Of a DNA stretch of 64,000 nucleotides, positions 34,949 to 45,997 are shown piece after piece; positions within the stretch are counted from its first letter, which is position 1; every line of letters begins with the position of its first letter. A program made the position numbers and the translations under genes. The notes below the pieces were generated by a model, which did not search any database, had not been told where the DNA came from, and saw only the letters and a list, made by a program, of their open reading frames with translations. Source of the stretch: Endocalyx cinctus (Eukaryota; Ascomycota; Sordariomycetes; Amphisphaeriales; Apiosporaceae); contig BCKC01000006.1 in assembly GCA_001600455.1 (NCBI GenBank), forward strand, positions 124,001 through 188,000, written 5' to 3'.

Positions 34949-37326
34949 ATGGAGAGCCAATACAATCAACATCTTGGCACGGAAGACGACGACGTCATAT
35001 TAATAGATTCCTTCGACTCGGATTCAACTACGATTTCCGACTATACTGCCGACGATACTGCCGATGCCAACAATCCCACTGTTTCCATCCACCCACTGGA
35101 TACTCTAGACGGGGCGATTATACGAGTGATACCCCCAGAAACACCAGCAGATCCTACGATAAATCATGTCCCTTGTGACATTGTTCTAGTCATCGATGTA
35201 TCATCAAGTATGGCCAAAAGTGCCCCGGCACCGATCCGGGAGAGTGAAGATCCAAGTGAGCGAGATTTCGGCTTAACTATTCTGGATCTCACCAAGCATG
35301 CCGCTCGAACCATACTTGAAACCCTGGATGAGCGTGACCGACTTGGCATAGTCACGTTCAGCCGCTCTGCAACGGTAAGAATCTGATCGGTATTAGCATT
35401 ATACGTCTCATTTCATATGGATATATCTAAATTTTGGATTGTTTTCATTAGGTTGTACAAAAACTCGAGCATATGACTCCAGAAAACAAGAAGCGCACGA
35501 GTTCGAGGATTGAACTTATACACCGCGGTGATATCACGAATCTTTGGCATGGCATATACCAGGGGCTGAAGCTTTTTAGAAAGAAGACCGACAGAGGTCG
35601 AGTACCGGCAGTGATGGTACTGACAGATGGAGTACCTAACCACCTGTAGGTTAACTCCGGTTTTTGTGATAAGTTTCTGCTAAAAACATATACCTCCACA
35701 GTTGTCCCCAACAAGGCTACGTTACAAAACTACGATCTATGGGTCCACTCCCTGCAACTATTCATACATTTGGATTTGGATACTCTATTCGGTCCGGGCT
35801 ACTCAAATCCATCGCTGAGATCGGTCGTGGTAACTATGCATTTATACCAGATGTTGGAATGATTGTAAGAATTCACCTTATAGCTTTTCCTATATCGTAA
35901 TTAAAAGTGCTCACTAGAAGAACATTAGGGTACCGTCTTTGTGCATGCCGTTGCGCACTTACAAACTACGTACGCTACGAATTGCGTACTTGAGGTTACT
36001 ACTGGGGAATCTGTTAAACTCGAAACAACAATCGGACAAACAGTCAATCAAGAATCCCGACACAATAAAGAAACCAACTCCCTTGTCATTCAGCTTGGAA
36101 ATCTCCAGTATGGACAATCGAGAGATATCTACCTACGAAATGTCAATTCCGCAGGGAAAAAAGAAACAATCTCTGAAGATGCAGATCCCACCGTGCTCGC
36201 CAGGCTTCGTTATTCTCGCCTAGGTGCGTCCGAGTCCGAAGTTCGCGTTGAAAACAACCTGTTCGGTGAAAACACCCTACTCCGAGACTCGGTTGTGGCC
36301 TATCATCAAAGTCGATCGATGATATGCCAATTCTTATCATCCTTTTTCACTCTACAACCGGATTTTGAATACGACATAAATTATGACCTCACCCCGAAGG
36401 AAGCGATGCGATCGTTCCAGAAACTAATAAGTGACATACCCGCCTCGTTATACGTAGATAAGTACAATCAGTCTCTGCTAAAGGACTTATCAGGCAATCC
36501 GCCATGTGGCCAGGTCCTTATAGCGATATCGAAATGGGACTATTTTGAGAAATGGGGGTGTCACTATTTTTTCAGCTTGTGGAATGCTCATGAAAAGCAG
36601 CTATGCAATTCGTTCAAAGACCCCGGACCCCTCATGTACAATCACAACCCCTTCTTCGTGGCGTGCAGAGACAAACTCGACTTCGCCTTCGACAAGGTTG
36701 AGCCCCCGACACCTACCTATGTAAGGCAAGATTGGGGCCACCGAAGTTACCACCATAACCCTCCTCCTATCCAGATATCCACGTATAACAGACCGGACAA
36801 CCCCTGTTTTGCCGCTTCGAGCCGTGTCAAGCTGGCCCATAACAAGGGACGGATTAAGGTCTCAAATTTACATCAAGGGATGATGGTCGAGACGCCGCAG
36901 GGGGCTCGCCGCGTCGACGCTGTGCTGAAAACTACAGTAAAAGAAATCCCGATGTGCTGCATCGGAGATCTTACCGTGACATCTTGGCACCCCGTCAAAG
37001 CTACTGAATCCGGTACGTGGGAGTTTCCCGAGACCGTCTCGGGTACGAAAATCACCTATACGGGTGATATTTACTCGTTTCTCCTGCAGCCGGATCCTGA
37101 CGTAAATTCCCATGCGATAATGGTCGGCGGAGTCTGGGGTGTGACGTTGGGACATGGCTTGCTGGAGGGCGACGATGTCCGGGCGCACTCATTTCTAGGC
37201 GATTATCAAAAAGTGTCCAAGGCAATGATCGATGTGGGTATAGGGGAAAATGGAGTCGTGCATTGTAGCGGGGTAAAGAGAGATGAGAATGGCGGATTTA
37301 TTTGTGGCTTTGAGAGCATGTCTTAG
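34949..37326 (+). CDS. vWA-Hint protein (von Willebrand A domain plus C-terminal Hint-like domain)
   Basis: There are four exons: 34949-35374, 35452-35645, 35702-35864 and 35929-37326, giving 726 residues. The N-terminal 70 residues are acidic. A vWA domain starts at about residue 77 with the metal-binding DVSSS (Asp83-Val-Ser85-Ser-Ser87) in DIVLVIDVSSSMAK. It continues to VMVLTDGVPN and a beta-rich Vwaint-like middle (residues ~260-400). From Cys554 (CFAASSRVKLAHNKGRIKVS) to the end the sequence looks like a Hint (hedgehog/intein) module, with TVTSWHPV as the TxxH-like element. Hint modules can cut or splice their own chain at the first Cys. Whether this one is active is unknown; no clear C-terminal Asn nucleophile is seen. 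No U-box is present before the vWA domain. Its cellular role is unknown. Confidence 0.85.
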
Positions 37327-37459
37327 AATAACTAGTTGATTAGAATGATGAGAAGAAAAGAAAATTGAGACTCGACTACTTGAGGAACTATATTGGAATA
37401 TCCCAGTTACTTGGACTAATTAGTTCAATATAATTTATTTCACGCACACCTATCTAAAG

Positions 37460-38536
37460 CTAAAAAGTATCGTTGATGTACAAATCATAAACTTCTGGGT
37501 AAAACTTTCTCCCATTCTCTCTGTAACTTCTTACCTTCGTCCTTAGCTGCGATTCTCCCCATGTATCATATTTTCCTTTCAGAAACGCAGAATCGATTTC
37601 TCGATCCTCGTTCGACTCTACTCCTGTATCCACCGTATCCGCCGATAACTGATCAAAATGCGCTGTCAGCGGCCCCCTAGTGGCCTCCGCTTTCGTAAGA
37701 TCACGTCTAACGCCTTGGAAAAAAGGGATGCTAAATCGCTCGTGGGGCCCCGATATCACACGGTGTGTCGTCGCCTTACAAAGCCCTCCCGTGACGACCT
37801 CAAATGCTTGCCCAATATTCACGACGAACGTTCCTGGTATCGCTGGCACATCCACCCACTGACCGGCCTTATTCAGTGCCTGCAGCCCCTTCACATCGGG
37901 TGGAGATGCCTGTAACAGGAAAGTCCACCACCCGGACGAATCTTTATGCGGACCTAGGCCTTGATTCTCGGTGCTGCCGCGTTCCTGAGGAGGATACCGT
38001 ATTAACTTCAACCTATGCTGGTCCGAAAGGAAAGACTGAAAAGTGCCCGGAGCCAAGTCCAAAGCCTGAGCAACAAGGTCCAGAAATCGCTCTCCAAGTC
38101 GTGTTAAGTGGGTTATATAATCCTCGACGACGGCGCGGAGTTCCCGTTCGCGATCGGGCCACTGATTCGGACCCTTCAATTTCTCGCACAGCGGGTCGCC
38201 AGGACGCCAAGTGTTCGGCAGCTCCGTGGCGAACTCGAACTGTTCCTTGAGGTCGGACTTGCCGCTCGTCTTTTCGGAGCCGACGCCACTGTAGCCTAGA
38301 AAGTGGGGCGAGTTCTCGAGCGCCATTTTTTGCTTCGAATCGGCGTTCAGGGTGAAGAAGAAGCGCGGTAATGAGTTCACGATGCCGTCGATGACGGATG
38401 GGGGGACTCCGTGCTCGGATATGTACAGAAATCCGACTTGGGTGAGGCAGTACCGGAGACGGTCTAGTAGTGGACCGAGCTTGCTCGGATCGGAGGCGTC
38501 GGACAAGGCGATGGTGGGTATCTCGTCAAATGCCAT
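37460..38536 (-). CDS. Fe(II)/2-oxoglutarate-dependent oxygenase (intronless)
   Basis: A single exon encodes 358 residues from the ATG at 38536. The longer open frame upstream adds only a hydrophobic tract that is probably untranslated. The DIOX_N half begins FDEIPTIALSDASDPSKL and has VGFLYISEHGVP. The metal triad is His197-x-Asp199 (GLGPHKDSSGWW) and His258 (ATTHRVISGP), with Arg267-x-Ser269 (RFSIPFF) for 2-oxoglutarate. Length and motifs are those of the isopenicillin-N-synthase/ACC-oxidase-like family. It is not a recent duplicate of the oxygenase at 20 kb: intron structure and sequence differ widely. It converges on the vWA-Hint gene with a 133-bp gap. The substrate is unknown. Confidence 0.9.
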   Translation of the reverse strand: MAFDEIPTIALSDASDPSKLGPLLDRLRYCLTQVGFLYISEHGVPPSVIDGIVNSLPRFFFTLNADSKQKMALENSPHFLGYSGVGSEKTSGKSDLKEQFEFATELPNTWRPGDPLCEKLKGPNQWPDRERELRAVVEDYITHLTRLGERFLDLVAQALDLAPGTFQSFLSDQHRLKLIRYPPQERGSTENQGLGPHKDSSGWWTFLLQASPPDVKGLQALNKAGQWVDVPAIPGTFVVNIGQAFEVVTGGLCKATTHRVISGPHERFSIPFFQGVRRDLTKAEATRGPLTAHFDQLSADTVDTGVESNEDREIDSAFLKGKYDTWGESQLRTKVRSYRENGRKFYPEVYDLYINDTF

Positions 38537-39222
38537 CGTTTCCGTGATGAAAAATATCAAATAAAATAAAAACAAAAAAGCTCTATAAATTCATGAATTT
38601 CATAACTTAAGTGTTTTTGATGGATGAAGTCGCTTGCTATAATGAGGCCCGAGATGGAATATGTTAGTGAAAGGAGGTTGGATAGAGTGCGGAGTCCCCG
38701 CAGCTCCTTGCTCCCGGGCCCCGCTTTTCCCTTCAAAACCGACCGACATCAGCACCTATGCTGCCATGCTGTCATGCTCCGTCACTAAGACTTTTAGGTC
38801 ACCGAAATTCTTTTCTTTATAACGTTAATAATATTTCTCAAGATACTGCGACATAAGTAAGCTTCAGTTCCTTTTAGCGACGATTGGTCCGCAACTAATG
38901 AGAGGCAGTTAACGCATTAATTGAACTTCTGGACAATTAATTAGTCTACGGTGCAGGCGAAACTGACGCACTGTTCTTCTATCATAGCTACATACTTAAG
39001 TACTTATCAGAAGAGGTTACAGTTGACCACGGGGGCAGGTCAACGGAGGTTAGCTGAGCACGACTACACAAGTCTAAATTTTAGACCCGAGCAGACTAAG
39101 TTTAACATTTACCCCACTCAACAGCCGTTCAACGTACGTGAACTTTAGTCGTGATGAGCTTCGGCCCGGAGCTGTCTGGAAGCTAAAGCACCACAGCAGT
39201 TTAGCCATTAAGAGGCTAACTT
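38537..39222. other. Promoter-side spacer
   Basis: 5' flank of the oxygenase gene. A C/G-rich patch lies at about 38690-38735. No gene is supported. Confidence 0.5.
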
Positions 39223-39512
39223 CTAGGTACAGCATACTCTTTCCCGCACATGCACAATGCAGAACTTGGATCCTTCATGGATCCGCACCCCCTTCCAAAG
39301 GAAGATGAGAGGGGTGAACGCCTTGTGCACCTTCGAGTTGCTCCCGGCCCCGAGCCAGCCCTCGAGTTTAAAGCTAAACGAGTCTAGAAAGATTTCTTCG
39401 TCGTAGTGTAGTGAGTAGATATTCACCCCAACGTGGGTGCCACGCAGTGTGGTGGTATGACGATCGATGACAAGCAGTTCGGTGCTGGGGTCGTCTGGCG
39501 CGTGTTCGGGTT
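39223..39512 (-). pseudogene. Isolated coding fragment, unknown family
   Basis: A minus-strand frame of about 95 codons has strong protein character: TELLVIDRHTTTLRGTHVG, then YSLHYDEEIFLDSFSFKLEG and KVHKAFTPLIFLWKG, ending CIVHVRERVCCT. It has no ATG in a sensible place. An upstream in-frame TAA occurs just before PEHAPDDPS, and no good first exon was found. It could be the last exon of a gene whose upstream part has decayed, or a short gene with an unresolved start. The family is not recognised. Confidence 0.4.
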
Positions 39513-41743
39513 AGAGTGTACCCAACGATGGTGGTGCTAGTTAATATGCGTAACGGCTCGTCAATATAGGCGCGAAGATACCTGCAGGTCATAAATTGCG
39601 AGCCAGCACGAATCTCAGAACCGGATGAGAAACCAGATTGAATTTCTTCTGCTCATTTTCCGTAGTCATATGGGTTTCGCGCTAAGTAGAGTAGAAGCGC
39701 GCAGACGGTCGTTGCTGGAGGCGTGCCAGCTGTGTGGTTTTGTGTCAATCCGTTATTGGAATGAATGGCAGGGACTTATAATCATAAAGAATGTTTTTTT
39801 TTTTCGCCTGAAGATTCTCGAAAGTATTAGTGGCCTCGGGTTTCGTAAAAAAAGAATAATAAAGATGGTACTTATTGGAATCTTTCTCGGCGATGCGGGT
39901 TGTAAGTTGTTTGGTGGCGGCTGCTTAGTACTCTTCCGCTTGGCAAGACGGCGAAATTTTTAAGATAATGTCGAGGTATTGGAGAGCAGGCTAGTGTATG
40001 TCTATATATATTGATGCGGTGTTTCGCTAGAATGTGTAGTCTTAGTAGCATTCGGTTTCTCTCTGGAAGTTGAGGGTTAAGCCGGCTGTCAAGAGCTAGT
40101 CGTTGGAGGGTATCGAAAAAGAGATGTTAATATTGAATTGTTATCCGTATGAGTAGACTCTTTCCTTTTGTTTCGAATAAGTTTAAGAAATATATCGATA
40201 ATTTTTATTACGGCGGGCTCGAAGATTTGTCTTGATTGGTCCTTAAGAGCTTAGCCGACAAATTGACATTTTTGACGATGGGAGTCTTTATTAAAGGTGC
40301 TGAAAATGCTAGCGGTACCACCCAGACGTGAAGTTGCGTATAAGATAGACTTCGTCATACATAGGCTTTAGAAAACAAAAACATCTGCCATGTGTTACCA
40401 AGGTGTCAATCATAGTGCCTAGAAGGTGAGCTCACTGTATGAAGCTGTCCCCGAATTGAATAGCAGGCAATCGGGGTCCAAGCCGAAGGATAGATCCTGC
40501 ATATTGTGAGGACCTCATTCAATCAGTCAGCTTGGGACTATATTCAATATATTTGAACATCTTACGTATGGGATCAGAACCAAACTGAAATATGTAATGA
40601 GGATGATGAGCCAGTTGATTATTATCGCTGCCACAACCAGGGAGCATGCTTTGTGGAAGGGACGCGAGAGTAATTTGAAATGCGAAAGTACTCGAACAAC
40701 TTTAAGGCAAGTACATAATAATTAGAAAGATGTTAGGAAGTAAGCCTTTCTCAGGCAATTACCTACTTTGTCGCAGTATTACTTTACCCCTTGCAATACC
40801 TATTATTTCACCCTTAATAGGGTGTATAGGCGCCTATCTATTATTTTGACATGCCACTGTGCAGCACCAGGGAACCTATAGCCTCACCTATGGCTGGCAC
40901 ACATGTACTTATACAAGTATTTGCGTACCTACCTAGGTACTTAAGTAGGCAGCTAGGTAAGTATAGGCACTAATTTACTGTGCTTATAGATAAATGTGAG
41001 CGCTAAAAGCCCCTTAAGTACTTACCTAAAGCAAAAAGCACAATCCGACTCCTTGGAAGCTATGTACGTACTTAAAGTCACTCTTCACAATGCACCAAAG
41101 AATATTATATTATAGTATATAGTTAAGTACTTAATCATTAAACTCTTGAGATATGAAAAGTTTTCACATTAGAGTCTTTGAGAAACTTCACATGGTTCTT
41201 GTGTTTAATGTGACCGATTTATCTTGGTGTGATAGCTCCATTAACAAGAACGATGGGTGCTATTATGGGCTGGATCTACCTAATTATTGCTTATAAGCAT
41301 ATATACAGAACTATGTATGAGAAAAAACTAAATTCAAATCCAGCAATGCATTGGAGTTGACTTACATCAATCTCCCATATACTACATCTCCTCGACCCGA
41401 ACTTATAGACCTTATCTCATCTATACGGTTAAATCCCATTAACAGTCTTCAATCTAGGGATGTTGCCGAGAAGTTAGGTGCCCTCAAGAAAGCTCGAACC
41501 GATAACTTCCCCAGTAGGATATTCTCTGATCCGATATATAACCCCTTCCTGTTTTAATTCCGGAATCTTGCTGTTGCCGCGCTCATAAAGTGGGACCTTG
41601 CTCGAATTATTCATCCTCCGGTATAAATCTGGAGGCATCGTTTTTCTACCAGATCTATCGTTTATTCTGGTACGACGAGGCAACTCAAGGTCGGCTTGGG
41701 TTATTCGGATAGTTTGATTTAGTATCTGCACATGAATGAGATA
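39513..41743. other. 2.2-kb intergenic region with TACCTAGG-type motifs
   Basis: No gene is supported. The stretch 40925-40970 is dense in CCTACCTAGGTAC and TAGGCAGCTAGGTA, symmetric words that recur elsewhere in the window. The 112-codon open frame at 39625-39963 crosses a T-run and has no family character. Confidence 0.5.
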
Positions 41744-42691
41744 TCAATTGCGAGTCATAATGTAATTATACAAGTTATTGACCGCTCCCATTGCCGACAT
41801 AAGTTGCGCATCGTCCGTCGCCGCACCGATGTGCGGCGTGCTCACGACGTTAGGTAATTTCCACAAACCGCCGTATTTTTCCTTCGTGGGCGGCTCTTGC
41901 TCGTGAGTATCAAGACCGGCGCCCCAGATAAGACCTTCCTCTAAGGCCTGCTGTAAATCTCGTTCATTCACGACTCCGCCCCGCGAGGTATTGATGACGA
42001 TGGCTGTCCGCTTCATTTTACGTAGTTCCGAGTACGAAATCATTCCACGCGTCTCCTGGGTGAGAGGCACGTGTAGTGTCAATATATCCGACTCGGCCAG
42101 GAGGTCGTCCAAAGTGTTCGCCCGCCGATGCGGGATATCCTCCCAGAAACTGTCCGGCGCGCGTGGGTGGAAGGCGAGTATGTTGGCGTTGAAGCCTCCT
42201 CTCAGAATTAGCGCCACCTGGCGGCCAATATTGCCCATACCAATGATCCCCACCGTCTTTCCGTAGAGGGTCTGCCCGGTACATGTATCCTTAGGAACGA
42301 CTTCACCGACCGATTGTCGAGCATAGATGGATGGGATGTTGCGCGCGACGGCCATGGCGAGCGCCACGGTAATTTCGGCGACCGCTTGCGTGTTGGCGCC
42401 GGGCGTGTTCAAGATCTTTATCCCACGAGCTTCGCAGGCTGCGTTGTCGATCTTGTCTATACCGACTCCGTGCTTGCCGACGGCGACGAGGTTTGGGCAC
42501 TTGGCTATATCAACCGCTCGTAGGTAGGAACCCCGCAGCAGTATATATCTGGCCTTCTCTTGCCAGCCCCGGAACTCCTCGTCTGTGTTCAACACAACAT
42601 TGAATAATGTTCTAGCATGTTTGACGGCTTCGGGGTGAAACTTGTCAATGATGTAGACCGTCGGCTTCTTCACGTCAAAGGACGATGTCAT
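41744..42691 (-). CDS. D-isomer-specific 2-hydroxyacid dehydrogenase
   Basis: A single exon encodes 315 residues, a complete member of the family that contains D-3-phosphoglycerate dehydrogenase, glyoxylate/hydroxypyruvate reductase and related enzymes. The NAD(P)-binding motif is Gly151-Met-Gly-Asn-Ile-Gly-Arg157 (GIIGMGNIGR). The catalytic residues are Arg237 (NTSRGG), Glu266 (HEQEPP) and His287 (TPHIGAAT). It lacks the ACT regulatory tail of the biosynthetic 3-phosphoglycerate dehydrogenase, so it is probably a catabolic or detoxifying reductase in the cytosol. The coenzyme cannot be decided confidently. Neighbouring genes do not fix a pathway. Confidence 0.92.
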   Translation of the reverse strand: MTSSFDVKKPTVYIIDKFHPEAVKHARTLFNVVLNTDEEFRGWQEKARYILLRGSYLRAVDIAKCPNLVAVGKHGVGIDKIDNAACEARGIKILNTPGANTQAVAEITVALAMAVARNIPSIYARQSVGEVVPKDTCTGQTLYGKTVGIIGMGNIGRQVALILRGGFNANILAFHPRAPDSFWEDIPHRRANTLDDLLAESDILTLHVPLTQETRGMISYSELRKMKRTAIVINTSRGGVVNERDLQQALEEGLIWGAGLDTHEQEPPTKEKYGGLWKLPNVVSTPHIGAATDDAQLMSAMGAVNNLYNYIMTRN

Positions 42692-43349
42692 TTTGATCTG
42701 CTGGAAATCAAAATCCCTCGTTCAGTTTCTACCATGAGCTCGCTAACTATTAAACCGCAAATAAAATCGATGACAATCCAGATGGTTAAGGGCGATTTCG
42801 GAATAGATACAAGATAGACTGACAAAGACTATAGGATACTATGTACTATTAGCTAGCGATATAAAACTTGGGGAATTATCTTACCAAGCTGATGTTTTTG
42901 GTTAACTTCGGAATGAATCCGGACCCGCAACGAATAATCTGGGTGGCCCTGCTAATTCGAGACCCACCTGCGTCAGGACATCTTTGATAAGAGGAATAGT
43001 AAATTAATTAGTATTTGTACAAAATCGGCAAGAGTGTATAGTCGAATATCGCTCAAGCATGATATAAAAATAAGTAAAACAAAGATAGACTCGTGCATTA
43101 TTTAGAAGGTAGTTCGAAGACGAGTAGCCATCTATTAGGGATACTAAGTTGCCAAATTATTTTGACGGCTTGCCTATAAATATCCTCCGGGTAACCTGAG
43201 CAGATTTTTTATATGTAAGGGGAGGTGTCGGCGTTAATATAGATAATATAAAAATATTAATAAGGTAACTATGCGACTTTTGAACGGTTCTATTACTGCA
43301 CTACTACCCTCCGTTCAAGTAGCTTCCGTACCCTACAATCCAACGTACC
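42692..43349. other. Intergenic
   Basis: 5' flank of the dehydrogenase gene; AT-rich, with no supported gene. Confidence 0.5.
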
Positions 43350-43727
43350 CTACTCCTTATACCACGATATTAATGAGCAACACCTAAACAAGATTACGAA
43401 AGAGTCTAATAAACCTCCGCTGTCGGCAAAATACCCACTGACGAGCACGAGCAAAACGCCGACATACGCTACGCAAGAACCGAATACTTCAGCTCTCTTC
43501 GCATCTGCCATGACTGCAATGGCCACAGCAAGCAGCGCAAAGAACAACCCGATAAAACCAAGCGTCGTGCCTGGCTTCGTTGGCGCCACATGATAGTCTA
43601 AGAATATGGACCGGAACAGCAGCACCATCGTGAATATAGTGGTGATAAGCGACGCCCCAAGTCGTATTAGTCCAAATGAGTATGGTGCGGTCTGCAGTCG
43701 CAAGAGATGGGATACGACCGCACGTTT
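43350..43727 (-). CDS. DUF6594-like C-terminal membrane domain (partial or broken gene)
   Basis: From a splice acceptor (TCCCTAG, 43728-43730) the minus-strand frame reads about 125 residues. It contains three or four hydrophobic helices: LIRLGASLITTIFTMVLLF, GFIGLFFALLAVAIAVM and VAYVGVLLVLVSGYF. The linking ADAKRAEVFGSCVAY fits the conserved end of fungal DUF6594 proteins, where a long helical cytosolic N-terminus precedes three membrane helices. No N-terminal part in the right order was found upstream on this strand. The gene is therefore likely truncated, or its first exons are too diverged to see. The last ~20 residues may be intron read-through. Confidence 0.5.
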   Translation of the reverse strand, partial: KRAVVSHLLRLQTAPYSFGLIRLGASLITTIFTMVLLFRSIFLDYHVAPTKPGTTLGFIGLFFALLAVAIAVMADAKRAEVFGSCVAYVGVLLVLVSGYFADSGGLLDSFVILFRCCSLISWYKE

Positions 43728-44095
43728 CTAGGGAAAGGGGGTTCCCGTACTTCGTACAGAGAGAGAGCGCCATGGGATCCTCGGCGGATTCTTGCGATAA
43801 GGAAATAATTACAATCTGAGAAACAAATTTGTAAGTCCGTCATACGGAGCGGATGCAGGTCAAAGCTGGAACCTGTCGGCATAGAATACGCTTTTTTTCT
43901 GCCATGAGGTCTCCGTGCCAGTCGTCGCGTGTATAGAGAAACTTGACCTCATGGTGGTTTGTTTCGAGTATAACGTATAGATGTCAGCGTCGACTCTGAG
44001 ATGAGAGCTTCTTAGGAACTAACATCTGGTAAGTTATTCTGACACTGCGTCACCTGCCTTGCTGAATATCGTTTACCAACAGAACAATCATAATT

Positions 44096-44321
44096 AGCAG
44101 ACATATCGATCGTGTTAAGGCGTAAACTCCAAGATCAAGACATCGTCGATCAAAATTTATCTAGCGAATTGTCACGGGAAATATGTACATCTCAAAAAAA
44201 CGATCTCATCCAGGAGCGGACGAGTGAGGGGGCTCGTAGAAATAAATATAACGAAATCCGCACTAAAATTCTTGAGCGTATAGAACACACCGGAAAATTA
44301 TCAACGGATGATCCCCTTTAA
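44096..44321 (+). CDS. Orphan helical exon-like segment
   Basis: A plus-strand frame that starts behind an AATTAG acceptor-like sequence encodes about 75 highly charged residues. They include ISIVLRRKLQDQDIVDQ, REICTSQKNDLIQER and IRTKILERIEHTGKL, then a TAA. It has strong helical, coiled-coil character. A GTAAGT donor lies near 44029, but all frames before it close quickly, so no start is found. It may be a remnant. It resembles the helical part of DUF6594 proteins, yet is on the opposite strand to the DUF6594-like membrane exons next door. Confidence 0.3.
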
Positions 44322-44476
44322 TGGGCTAACAAGTCAAATAAGTACACCTGCTGCTGAAATTTTCCTTCGCCACCTATTTCTCTTCTCTGGTGTAATTCTG
44401 GATTGGATTGGATATTCAACCTGTCATCTGTCAACACATAACACTTCCTACTAAATAATTTAATAGAAGAATTATT

Positions 44477-45307
44477 TTAGTCTTGGAGTTGATCCCCGAG
44501 CACTATATCGATGACTCTTTCCCCTTTCGCAGAGTATCCATCAACGAAGTTGTCTCCCCAAGGCTGCATAAAAGTATCTGTAATTAACGTGTAAGCATCT
44601 CCCTCGCGTAGTCTAGAGATAGGTTTCTTACCATATGTAGTGTTGGGCTTGGTCCGGCATAGCCAAACAAACGTCTCGTTCACTCCTTCCGTGAACTCCA
44701 ACCTCGGAACGGCCTCGACGACGGCGTCGTACTCTTCGGCCGTAACGCCGTACTGGGGGCCGACGAAGTCCGAGAAGACGCCGCTGCCCGTGGTCCGGAC
44801 GACGGGTTCCTTGTAGAGGTAGATGCTCTCCTGGGTGTGGAGCGCGATCGCGTCCCAGACGAGCTGCGTCCGGGCCTCCTCGTGGCCCCAGCCCGCGCGG
44901 CTACGGACGAAGTCGCGCGCGGCCGTCGCGCCGTCGACCTCGAAGCGGCGGTCGGCGCTCACGAGCGTCGAGTTCGGCGTCCGGTCCCAGCCGAGGTCGT
45001 GCAGGATGGCGGCGACGGCGTGCACCTCGGGATCGACGCGCGCGCGCAGGTCCGGGTCGTGCGCGAGGATGAGGACCCCGAAGAGCCAGGAGCGGATGAC
45101 GTGGTTGTAGGTCACGTCGCTGGCGTGCTCGCGCGCGAACGCTTGGGCGGCGCGCACGAGCGGGGTGTCGATCACGACGACGTTGCCGATGGATCGGGTG
45201 GGATAGTTCCTCGAGTCGAGGAGGTTCTTGTCGGGCAGGTAGAGCTGGCTCGAGGATCCTACGTAGGATCCTACCAGTAAAGCGGATAAGGTAGAATGAA
45301 TTTTCAT
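44477..45307 (-). CDS. HD-domain hydrolase, cyanamide-hydratase-like
   Basis: A single exon encodes 276 residues. Residues 1-20 are hydrophobic (MKIHSTLSALLVGSYVGSSS) and may be a signal peptide. The HD metal-binding set is visible: His69 in VTYNHVIRSWLFG, then His103-Asp104 in ILHDLGWD. Next comes RFEVDGATAARDFV, a block typical of fungal cyanamide-hydratase/DDI2-like HD proteins. Such enzymes hydrate or hydrolyse small nitrogenous or phosphorylated molecules; the exact reaction is not fixed. The central 600 bp (about 44.68-45.28 kb) is strikingly GC-rich with GC-ending codons, while both gene ends and flanks are AT-rich. Confidence 0.75.
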   Translation of the reverse strand: MKIHSTLSALLVGSYVGSSSQLYLPDKNLLDSRNYPTRSIGNVVVIDTPLVRAAQAFAREHASDVTYNHVIRSWLFGVLILAHDPDLRARVDPEVHAVAAILHDLGWDRTPNSTLVSADRRFEVDGATAARDFVRSRAGWGHEEARTQLVWDAIALHTQESIYLYKEPVVRTTGSGVFSDFVGPQYGVTAEEYDAVVEAVPRLEFTEGVNETFVWLCRTKPNTTYGKKPISRLREGDAYTLITDTFMQPWGDNFVDGYSAKGERVIDIVLGDQLQD

Positions 45308-45964
45308 TTTGATAATGGAAGAATAATTCGTTGTTAAATACGACTGAAAACTGGATTAACTATGACTTGAGTTGCCTTGAATAACAAATAGCTCTTGTCG
45401 GATGTCAACAAGGAGTGGCCACATCGTGGTTTATATATACATGATTCTCGACACTACGAATCTATGTTTTTACTCGTCGTGACAACGGGTAATTCATGAT
45501 GTCGCGTCATGATTACCTGCTTAGAAATAAAACTAGATCATAGCATGCGGTCAAAACCCCGGTAATTAGAAAAAGGGGAAAGCGGAGTGATTGGCCGGGA
45601 AAGAAAATCAATCAGTAATCAAATTGAAAATTTGAATGGATTGTCATCAATCTGCAGACTGCCGGTGCTACAGAATCAAATCCCGCCTGGCCGACAGATC
45701 CCGTACTCTTAAAGTCTTAATGAGGGTAAGAATTTAAGGTCCGAGATGCATCGGCGGTTACTTTTCAGCTAATTAGAGCTTCGACTGACTAATTCGAGAA
45801 TATTTCGTACTACTGAAAGCCTAACTAGTCAGAAATTCAGCGTCTTCCTCCTCCTGTGTATTTCCCGAGGGGGGGTAGGTAATTCAAAAGGAAAAACTCA
45901 AGAGAAAAAACGTCGGTCAGGATTTTGGGCTCTTTGTTCACGGGTCAGAATTCTAAGAAACCTC

Positions 45965-45997
<33 letters not shown>

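Noticed and set aside
39625..39963. 112-codon open frame on the plus strand
   Set aside because: It crosses a T-run and is lysine/phenylalanine-rich by composition, with no protein family texture.
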